From positions 1 to 5,644 of the forward strand of contig CALWSX010000024.1 in the NCBI GenBank assembly GCA_944384285.1: a stretch of 5,644 nt of DNA. Reading direction: 5' to 3'. Of the stretch, positions 1 through 5,644 are shown piece by piece. The first letter of the stretch is position 1. Each line of letters begins with the position of its first letter. This DNA comes from an uncultured Lachnospiraceae bacterium (GTDB lineage: Bacteria > Bacillota > Clostridia > Lachnospirales > Anaerotignaceae). The position numbers and the translations under genes were made by a program. A model generated the notes under the pieces. The model was not told the origin of the DNA. It saw only the letters and a program-made list of their open reading frames with translations, and searched no databases.

Positions 1-1647
1 AATAACCTGTATAATGAATCTTACAGGATATTTTTGAGAGAACAGGCAGGTATTTTGGCAAAAGACCTTGAAGAAGGTATGGCTTGTCCTGTTTGTGGCT
101 CTCTTTCGCATCCTAATTTAGCAAAAATTTCTTATAACTCTATAACAGAAGAAGAACTTAATACTTTAAAATCTGAATCTGAAAAAGCGGGGGATAATCT
201 TTCTGAAAAATCAAAACAAATTTCTGTATGTAAAACAGATTTTGAAATAAAATCAGAAGAAATAGAAACATCTTATTTTGATATTTTGGAAAATAATACA
301 GAAAACTTAAGTTTTGAATTTATAGACAAAAAATCAGAAAAAATCGATGAAGAAATTTTAAAAACAAGCGCTATAGAAGAAACTCTTAAAAAGAATATAG
401 ACATACTTTCAAAAGCAGATGAAAAAATAGCCCTTTATGAAAAAAATATAGAAAAAGCAGAAGAGTACAAAGAAAAATTAAGAACATTTCTTACTGATAG
501 AGAGAAGAAATATTCTTCTGTTAATGCAAGTATAGAAGAGATTAAAAAGACTCTTTCTTTTGCTGATAAAGAGGAAGCGGAAAAAGAATGCACTAAAAAG
601 AAAAATATACTTGATAATATGAATAGAACTTTAAAAGATGCTTTAGACAACAAAAATAATGCAGAGCTTAATCTTGGGAATATAAAAATTCTTATTAAAG
701 ACCAAACTTTAAGAAAAGAATCAGGTATTAGCTTATTATCAGCTCTTAAAGAAGAATTTTCTGAAAAAATTATAAAAAACGGATTTAAAAACATAGATAT
801 ACTTAAAGGATATTTTGTTGATAAAGAAGTTTTTGAAAATATGAAAAATGAAAAAGAAGAGTATTACAATAAGTTAACCTATATTGACGGCTCAATAAAA
901 ACATTGGAAGAAAAAACAAAAGGCTATATATATGTTGATGTTTCAGATATGGAAAATAAACTTGAGCTTTTTGATAAAAACGAAAAAGAACAAAATGAAA
1001 AAATAAAAGAGCTTAGTTCTTCCATAACTTCAAATTCAGATATCATTAAAAGAATTAAAAAAGAATATTTAAAATATAATGATGATTTACAAAAATATAC
1101 CGAAATAAAAATGTTAAGTGATGCCGCAAACGGAAGACTTAAAGGGGTTGGAAAACTCGCTTTTGAGCAATATGTTCAAGGGGCTTATTTCAGAAATATA
1201 ATTTATTTTGCAAACAAAAGATTTATAAAAATGACAGATGGAAAATATGAGCTCTGCCATAAAGAAACATTTGACAGCGCAAACAAAAAAACAGGTCTTG
1301 AAATAGAAATATTTGATAATCATACAGGTAAAAAACGTGATGTTAAATCGCTTTCTGGCGGAGAATCATTTAAAGCTGCTTTATCTTTGGCACTTGGTAT
1401 GTCTGATGTTATAGAAAGTTACTCTGGAGGAATTTCTACAGATATACTTTTCCTTGATGAAGGTTTTGGATCTCTTGATACGGAATCCAGAGAAACAGCA
1501 ATACGAACACTTACAGAGCTTACAGATAATAACAGGCTTGTAGGTATTATTTCTCATGTTGATGAACTTAAAGAACGTATTGAAAAACAAATAAGAGTTA
1601 AAAAGACTGAATCGGGAAGTACTTTAAAAATGGTGAAAAGCATATAA
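1..1647 (+). CDS. sbcC: SbcC exonuclease subunit, C-terminal half (5' end outside window)
   Basis: This is the ATPase subunit of the SbcCD (Rad50/Mre11-type) nuclease, which opens hairpins and processes blocked DNA ends. The frame is open from base 1 (548 codons in view), so the gene starts upstream; the TTG at 34 is an internal Leu, not a start. The zinc hook CPVCG lies at 85-99, followed by HP at 109-114, in the usual SbcC context (QAG.LA..L.EGM.CPVCGS..HP). Roughly codons 45-375 are a Lys/Glu-rich coiled coil, the arm returning to the head. The C-terminal ATPase lobe has the ABC signature LSGGE (1351-1365), Walker B ILFLDE (1444-1461), D-loop SLD (1471-1479) and switch His (1555-1557). Walker A and the first arm lie outside the window. 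About 520 residues after the hook fits a normal family member of roughly 1,000 residues. sbcD is expected upstream but is not visible. No frameshift is seen. Confidence 0.95.
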   Translation, partial: NNLYNESYRIFLREQAGILAKDLEEGMACPVCGSLSHPNLAKISYNSITEEELNTLKSESEKAGDNLSEKSKQISVCKTDFEIKSEEIETSYFDILENNTENLSFEFIDKKSEKIDEEILKTSAIEETLKKNIDILSKADEKIALYEKNIEKAEEYKEKLRTFLTDREKKYSSVNASIEEIKKTLSFADKEEAEKECTKKKNILDNMNRTLKDALDNKNNAELNLGNIKILIKDQTLRKESGISLLSALKEEFSEKIIKNGFKNIDILKGYFVDKEVFENMKNEKEEYYNKLTYIDGSIKTLEEKTKGYIYVDVSDMENKLELFDKNEKEQNEKIKELSSSITSNSDIIKRIKKEYLKYNDDLQKYTEIKMLSDAANGRLKGVGKLAFEQYVQGAYFRNIIYFANKRFIKMTDGKYELCHKETFDSANKKTGLEIEIFDNHTGKKRDVKSLSGGESFKAALSLALGMSDVIESYSGGISTDILFLDEGFGSLDTESRETAIRTLTELTDNNRLVGIISHVDELKERIEKQIRVKKTESGSTLKMVKSI

Positions 1648-1671
1648 AATGTATAGTTAAATTTTTTAGTT

Positions 1672-1677
1672 AAGGAG
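1672..1677 (+). promoter_or_regulatory. Ribosome binding site for the aldehyde dehydrogenase gene
   Basis: AAGGAG lies 7 nt before the ATG at 1685, a near-perfect Shine-Dalgarno match at optimal spacing. It fixes that ATG as the start. The 37-bp gap after sbcC contains no hairpin and no convincing -35/-10 pair, so transcription probably reads through from sbcC. Confidence 0.85.
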
Positions 1678-1684
1678 TTTTTTA

Positions 1685-3052
1685 ATGAAAACTGAAAAAA
1701 TAGTTTCACTTCAAAAAGAATATTTTAACGAAAATAAAACAAAGCTTTTAAAAGTAAGAAAATATAAACTTTTGATGCTTAGAAATACAATAAAAAAATA
1801 TGAAAAAGAAATAACAAAGGCACTATATGAAGATTTGGGAAAAAGCCCTTTTGAAAGCTATGAAACAGATATAGGGCTTGTACTTTCTGAGATAAGTTAT
1901 GTAATTAAAAATATGGAAAAATGGGCAAAGCCTGAAAATAAAATTACGCCTATGGCACATTTTCTTTCATATTCAAAAATTTATAAGGAACCGTATGGTG
2001 TTGTACTTATAATGTCACCTTGGAATTGCCCATTTTTGCTTTCAATGTCTCCTATAATAGGAGCTGTTTCTGCTGGGAACTGTTTTGTATTAAAGCCTTC
2101 AGCATATTCTCCAAAAACTTCTGAAATTTTAAAAACAATAATTGAAGAAGTTTTCGGTATAAAATACGGTGCAGTTATATTAGGCGGAAGAAAAGAAAAC
2201 AAAGACCTTTTGAAACAAAATTTTGATTATATATTTTTTACAGGAAGTAAAAGTGTTGCAAGAGAAGTTATGAAAGAAGCAAGTAAAAATCTTACGCCTG
2301 TTTCTCTTGAACTTGGAGGTAAAAGCCCTGTAATTGTTGATGAAAAAGCAGACATTCAGCTTGCAGCAAAACGTATAGTATGGGGAAAATTTATAAATGC
2401 AGGTCAAACCTGTGTTGCACCTGATTATGTTTTTGCGCATAAAAATATATATGATAAGCTTTTATCAGAAATTGCACGATATATATTTGATTTTTACGGA
2501 GAAGACCCTCTTAATAACAAAGAATATCCAAAAATTATAAACGAAAAACATTTTTTAAGATTAACAAACCTTTTAAATGACGGTAAAATATTCTGTGGAG
2601 GAAAATCAGATATAAATAAACTTAAAATTGAGCCATCTGTTTTGATAGATGTAGACTTTGAAATGCAGGTAATGAAAGAAGAAATATTTGGGCCTATTCT
2701 TCCTGTAATAAAATATGAAAATATAAAAGATGTAGTTTCATATATACAAAAAAATGATAAACCTCTTGCATTATATATATTTACGAACGATAATATATTA
2801 AAGAAAAAATTGATAAATACTTTGTCATACGGCGGGGGCTGTATAAATGATACAATAATACACATAGTAAACCATAATATGCCTTTTGGCGGAGTTGGTG
2901 CAAGCGGTATGGGTGCATATCATGGAAAATACAGCTTTGATACTTTTTCTCATAAAAAAAGTATAGTAGAAAAAACAAATGCTTTTGATATAGAAGTAAG
3001 ATATCCGCCTTTTGGAAACAAGATAAAAATTATAAAAAAATTATTGAAATAA
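1685..3052 (+). CDS. Class 3 (ALDH3/YwdH-like) aldehyde dehydrogenase
   Basis: A soluble NAD(P)+-dependent enzyme that oxidises an aldehyde to its carboxylate. At 455 residues it has the compact length of the ALDH3 group, not the ~490-500 of classical ALDHs. Visible catalytic elements are PWN with Asn114 (oxyanion hole), Lys137 in KPS, FTGS (185-188), ELGGKSP with general base Glu209, GQTC with nucleophile Cys243, EEIFGP (332-337) with the cofactor-ribose Glu333 and Phe335, and PFGGVGASGMG (400-410). As I recall them, mammalian ALDH3A1 positions 114, 209 and 243 match exactly, so the protein looks complete and active. Residue 140, usually the Glu that binds the adenosine ribose of NAD, is Ala. 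The basic C-terminal tail (from about residue 445) is short and not a hydrophobic membrane anchor. The substrate is not predictable; medium-chain or aromatic aldehydes are typical of the family. It sits between sbcC and dnaX, probably co-transcribed, and its stop overlaps the dnaX ribosome binding site. Confidence 0.94.
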   Translation: MKTEKIVSLQKEYFNENKTKLLKVRKYKLLMLRNTIKKYEKEITKALYEDLGKSPFESYETDIGLVLSEISYVIKNMEKWAKPENKITPMAHFLSYSKIYKEPYGVVLIMSPWNCPFLLSMSPIIGAVSAGNCFVLKPSAYSPKTSEILKTIIEEVFGIKYGAVILGGRKENKDLLKQNFDYIFFTGSKSVAREVMKEASKNLTPVSLELGGKSPVIVDEKADIQLAAKRIVWGKFINAGQTCVAPDYVFAHKNIYDKLLSEIARYIFDFYGEDPLNNKEYPKIINEKHFLRLTNLLNDGKIFCGGKSDINKLKIEPSVLIDVDFEMQVMKEEIFGPILPVIKYENIKDVVSYIQKNDKPLALYIFTNDNILKKKLINTLSYGGGCINDTIIHIVNHNMPFGGVGASGMGAYHGKYSFDTFSHKKSIVEKTNAFDIEVRYPPFGNKIKIIKKLLK

Positions 3053-3056
3053 GGGG
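3051..3056 (+). promoter_or_regulatory. dnaX ribosome binding site overlapping the upstream stop codon
   Basis: AAGGGG begins within the TAA stop (3050-3052) of the aldehyde dehydrogenase gene and ends 8 nt before the dnaX ATG at 3065. A ribosome terminating on the upstream gene would cover this site, so the two genes may be translationally coupled. The coupling is an inference from spacing; the overlap itself is read directly. Confidence 0.75.
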
Positions 3057-3064
3057 CAATAAAA

Positions 3065-4669
3065 ATGGCTTTAAATTACAGAGCGCTTTACAGAAAATAC
3101 AGACCTCTTGATTTTGATTCGGTTGTAGGGCAGGACCATATAGTTACTACTCTTAAAAACCAACTTTTAAGCGGAAGAATACCACATGCATATCTTTTCT
3201 GCGGTACAAGAGGTACGGGAAAAACTTCTGTTGCAAAAATATTTGCAAGAGCGGTTAATTGCGAAAATTTAATAAACGGAAATCCGGATAACGAATGTAA
3301 AATGTGCCTTTCAGCCCTTGATGGAACAGGACTTAATGTTGTTGAGATAGACGCTGCCTCAAATACAGGTGTTGATAATATTCGTGAACTTCGTGAAGAA
3401 GTAAAATATCCTCCTACAGAGGGTAAGTATAAAGTTTATATAATTGACGAGGTTCATATGTTATCGGGAGGAGCTTTTAACGCTCTTTTAAAAACACTTG
3501 AAGAGCCGCCGGCACATGTTATATTCATACTTGCAACAACAGACCCTCAAAAAATTCCTATTACAATTCTTTCAAGGTGTCAAAGGTTTGATTTTAAGAG
3601 AATTTCATCATCTGAAATTGCAAAAACACTTCGTGTTTATATGGATAAAGAAGGTATAAATATTACAGATGATGCTCTTGATATTATATCTAAACTTGCG
3701 GACGGGTCTATGCGTGACAGTTTAAGTATTCTTGAACAGTGTGTTTCTTTTTATATGAATGAAGAAATTACACTTGAAAAAGTGCTTGAAACAACATCTT
3801 CTGTTGATAATTCCATTCTTTTTGATATGGCGGACTCTTTGTTTATGCTTGATACAAAAAGAGGTCTTGAGATTATAAATGAGATGCTTATGCAGGGACG
3901 TAATATTAATCAATTTGTTCTTGAATTTATAAATCATTTAAGAAATCTCATGATAGCAAAAACAGCTGGGAACAACGACATATTGCTTGAAACAACAAAA
4001 GAAACAGCACAAAAATACTTTGAACAGTCTCAAAAAACATCAGTAGAGGAGCTTATATATTTTGTAAACAAGTTTTCTGAACTTTTGTCAGAAATGCGTT
4101 ATGCAAGAGACCCAAGAATACTTCTTGAAGTTTTGGTTATAAAATTAAGTTCTTTTGCAGATAGTGATAACCTTGAAGCTGTTTCTGCCAAAGTAAATGC
4201 GCTTTTAAGAAACTTGGAAAATGGAACATACAATGTATCTTTACCTGAAATTCCTAAATTTGAAAAAGTTATAGAACAAGATAAAAAAGAAGAAAGAAAA
4301 GTTGCAATACAAAAAGCAACTCCTGAGGATATAAAGGAAATTATCAAAAATTTTGATAGTTTTACAAAGTCTTTGACAATGCCTTTAAGAGGAAAATTAA
4401 AAACAGGAAAACCTGTATATATGGATAATAATGCAATTACTATTTTGGGATATGATGCACTTATAGATCTTCTTAAAGACAAAGCTGATATTATATCAGA
4501 AAGCATAAATAATTATTTTAAAAAGGAAATACCTGTTCGTTTTGTTACAAATGATGAATATAGAATTTGGAAGATAGAGAATTATGGTACAGAAGATCTT
4601 GTTAATGATTATGATGAAATCGAGAATATATCATCTCTTCTTCCTGATGCTAATGTTATAAAAAATTAA
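3065..4669 (+). CDS. dnaX: DNA polymerase III clamp-loader subunit gamma/tau
   Basis: DnaX is the AAA+ motor that loads the beta sliding clamp and, as full-length tau, tethers polymerase and helicase at the replication fork. Its 534 residues fit a Gram-positive tau. The start reads MALNYRALYRKYRP, typical of the family. AAA+ elements in order are Walker A GTRGTGKTS (47-55), a zinc-module region (Cys66, Cys78, Cys81), Walker B VYIIDEVHM (124-132), KTLEEPP (143-149), sensor 1 ATTDP (157-161), arginine finger SRC (170-172, Arg171) and sensor 2 GSMRD (214-218). Residues to about 365 form the collar domain. About 370-415 is a charged hinge, and the remainder is a C-terminal tau domain. One oddity is Asp75, at the position usually held by the second zinc-ligand Cys. 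An A6 run at codons 407-408 in the hinge is a weak candidate slippage site. The usual downstream partners ybaB and recR are absent; cysK follows. Confidence 0.97.
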   Translation: MALNYRALYRKYRPLDFDSVVGQDHIVTTLKNQLLSGRIPHAYLFCGTRGTGKTSVAKIFARAVNCENLINGNPDNECKMCLSALDGTGLNVVEIDAASNTGVDNIRELREEVKYPPTEGKYKVYIIDEVHMLSGGAFNALLKTLEEPPAHVIFILATTDPQKIPITILSRCQRFDFKRISSSEIAKTLRVYMDKEGINITDDALDIISKLADGSMRDSLSILEQCVSFYMNEEITLEKVLETTSSVDNSILFDMADSLFMLDTKRGLEIINEMLMQGRNINQFVLEFINHLRNLMIAKTAGNNDILLETTKETAQKYFEQSQKTSVEELIYFVNKFSELLSEMRYARDPRILLEVLVIKLSSFADSDNLEAVSAKVNALLRNLENGTYNVSLPEIPKFEKVIEQDKKEERKVAIQKATPEDIKEIIKNFDSFTKSLTMPLRGKLKTGKPVYMDNNAITILGYDALIDLLKDKADIISESINNYFKKEIPVRFVTNDEYRIWKIENYGTEDLVNDYDEIENISSLLPDANVIKN

Positions 4670-4685
4670 ATGTATATACTTTTTA

Positions 4686-4718
4686 TTGACATTGTGGTAA
4701 AATATGACAAATTATAAA
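4686..4718 (+). promoter_or_regulatory. Probable sigma-A-type promoter for cysK
   Basis: A perfect -35 hexamer TTGACA lies at 4686-4691, 17 nt after the dnaX stop. The -10 is less certain. AATTAT (4710-4715) has an 18-bp spacer and 4/6 consensus matches. TATAAA (4713-4718) matches better but needs a 21-bp spacer. A separate extended -10, TGGTAAAAT (4695-4703), would lack a good -35. Any of these starts the mRNA only about 10-30 nt before cysK, leaving no room for a T-box or other leader riboswitch. Start-site mapping would decide which is used. Confidence 0.5.
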
Positions 4719-4723
4719 TTCAT

Positions 4724-4729
4724 GGGGAG
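4724..4729 (+). promoter_or_regulatory. cysK ribosome binding site that decides the start
   Basis: GGGGAG lies 8 nt before the ATG at 4738. The in-frame GTG at 4729 would overlap this site and would have no properly spaced Shine-Dalgarno of its own, so the ATG is preferred. The resulting N-terminus, MYIENIVDLIGNTPL, matches the usual CysK beginning. Confidence 0.75.
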
Positions 4730-4737
4730 TGAAGGAA

Positions 4738-5640
4738 ATGTATATTGAAAATATTGTTGACTTAATTGGTAATACACCCTTAATAAGTCTTAAAAAGACA
4801 ACGGGATTAAATATATTTGCTAAGGCTGAATACTTAAATCCTGCGGGAAGCATCAAAGACAGAGTTGCAAAAAATATGATTGTTGAAGCTGAAAAAGCTG
4901 GGCTTTTAAAAAAGGGTATGACTATTGTTGAGCCAACATCAGGTAATACAGGAATTGGTCTTGCTTTTGTAGGTGTGCGCATGGGATATAATGTTATTAT
5001 CGTTATGCCTGAAAATATGAGCGAAGAACGTAAAAAAATTATTCGTGCTTTAGGCGCTGAGCTTGTTTTAACACCTGCAAAACTTTCACTTGATGGCTGT
5101 ATAGCTAAAGCTAACGAAATTGTTAATTCATCTGATGAATATTATATGCCACAGCAGTTTGTAAATAAAAGCAATCCTGAAATTCACTATAAAGAAACAG
5201 CAGTAGAACTTTATAACCAGCTTGATGGTAAAGTTGATGTTTTTGTATCCGGTCTTGGAAGTGGCGGAACTTTACAGGGTATCGGAAAATATTTAAAAGA
5301 AAAAAATCCAAATGTTAAAATTGTTGCTGTAGAGCCTAAGGGGGTATCGGCTCTTCTTGGTGATGAACCAGGACTTCATTCAATTCAGGGTATAGGTGAT
5401 GGGTTTATTCCGGAAGTTTTGGATACCAGCCTTATTGATGATGTAATAGTTGTAAGTGATGAAGACGCTATGAATACAACAAGAGAACTTGCAAAAGTAC
5501 AGGGCCTTCTTTGTGGTACATCTTCAGGCGCAAATATTTGGGCAAGTAAAGCTATTGCTGAAAAATACGGAAAAGATAAGATAATAGCTACAGTTCTTCC
5601 AGACCGTATAGAAAGATATTTCAGTACAGGATTATTATAA
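4738..5640 (+). CDS. cysK: Cysteine synthase A (O-acetylserine sulfhydrylase)
   Basis: This cytosolic PLP enzyme makes L-cysteine and acetate from O-acetyl-L-serine and sulfide, the last step of cysteine synthesis. The start at ATG 4738 gives 300 residues, normal for CysK. LIGNTPL (9-15) opens the fold. Lys40 in GSIKDR is the PLP Schiff-base lysine. TSGNTG (67-72) is the substrate-carboxylate loop, GSGGT (174-178) holds the PLP phosphate, QGIG.GFIPEVLD (217-229) is typical of CysK, and the GTSSGA serines (262-263) approach the pyridine nitrogen. MPENMSEERKKIIRALGAE (90-108) resembles CysK more than CysM. The C-terminus ends in ERYFST-type sequence and is complete; only four bases remain in the window. 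No cysE is visible in the window. The gene has its own probable promoter in the 68-bp gap after dnaX, so it is likely regulated separately from the upstream block. Use of O-phosphoserine or another beta-substituted serine cannot be excluded from sequence alone. Confidence 0.94.
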   Translation: MYIENIVDLIGNTPLISLKKTTGLNIFAKAEYLNPAGSIKDRVAKNMIVEAEKAGLLKKGMTIVEPTSGNTGIGLAFVGVRMGYNVIIVMPENMSEERKKIIRALGAELVLTPAKLSLDGCIAKANEIVNSSDEYYMPQQFVNKSNPEIHYKETAVELYNQLDGKVDVFVSGLGSGGTLQGIGKYLKEKNPNVKIVAVEPKGVSALLGDEPGLHSIQGIGDGFIPEVLDTSLIDDVIVVSDEDAMNTTRELAKVQGLLCGTSSGANIWASKAIAEKYGKDKIIATVLPDRIERYFSTGLL

Positions 5641-5644
5641 AATT

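Noticed and set aside
34..36. TTG as the start of the first gene
   Set aside because: The frame is open back to base 1 and the protein is clearly the inside of SbcC, just before the zinc hook. The gene simply runs off the left edge.
435..794. Minus-strand open frames opposite sbcC, the ALDH gene, dnaX and cysK (for example this one)
   Set aside because: They are Phe/Ser/Ile-rich antisense shadows of purine-rich coding strands, with no recognisable domains, and each lies inside a well-supported plus-strand gene.
4658..4686. Inverted repeat ATAAAAA/TTTTTAT after dnaX as a terminator
   Set aside because: The 7-bp stem is entirely A-T with a 15-nt loop and lacks a GC-rich core, so it is too weak for an intrinsic terminator and is expected by chance in AT-rich DNA.
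4729..4731. GTG as the cysK start
   Set aside because: It overlaps the Shine-Dalgarno GGGGAG and would only add three residues. The ATG at 4738 has the proper spacing and the family-typical N-terminus.
4722..4748. Eight-codon upstream ORF (ATG GGG AGT...TGA) overlapping the cysK start
   Set aside because: It has no ribosome binding site of its own, contains the cysK Shine-Dalgarno, and encodes no Cys, so there is no attenuator logic. A chance ATG is more likely.
5281..5640. LPDRIERY near the CysK C-terminus instead of the common LPDTGERY
   Set aside because: This segment varies in Firmicute CysK proteins, and all PLP and substrate motifs are intact, so it is not evidence of a different enzyme.

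Overview
The window is one dense, plus-strand block of ordinary housekeeping and metabolic genes from a low-GC bacterium. G+C is about one third in lines I sampled by eye. Strong AAGGAG/GGGGAG-type ribosome binding sites, AGA/ATA/AAA-rich codon use and the protein families all suggest a Clostridia-like Firmicute (Bacillota). I cannot name a genus from the sequence alone.

Layout. (1) 1-1647: the C-terminal half of the SbcC exonuclease subunit, entering already in frame at the left edge. It holds the CPVC zinc hook, the returning coiled-coil arm and the C-terminal ATPase lobe. (2) 1685-3052: a complete 455-residue class 3 (ALDH3/YwdH-like) aldehyde dehydrogenase with all catalytic residues. (3) 3065-4669: dnaX, the complete clamp-loader gamma/tau subunit of DNA polymerase III. 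(4) 4738-5640: cysK, a complete PLP-dependent O-acetylserine sulfhydrylase, ending four bases before the window edge.

The first three genes are separated by 37 and 12 bp with no recognisable promoter or terminator between them, so they probably share a transcript. The dnaX Shine-Dalgarno sequence overlaps the aldehyde dehydrogenase stop codon, which suggests translational coupling. A 68-bp gap precedes cysK and carries a perfect TTGACA -35 box, so cysK probably has its own promoter. SbcC and DnaX both serve chromosome replication and repair. The aldehyde dehydrogenase and CysK are metabolic, with no obvious pathway link to them or to each other.

I found no mobile element, CRISPR array, RNA gene or undescribed multi-gene system. 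The points worth a second look are small: an Asp in place of one of the four zinc-ligand cysteines of DnaX, an Ala in place of the NAD-ribose-binding Glu of the aldehyde dehydrogenase, an uncommon gene order (dnaX is not followed by ybaB-recR), an A-tract at the DnaX hinge, and a compact regulatory gap before cysK.
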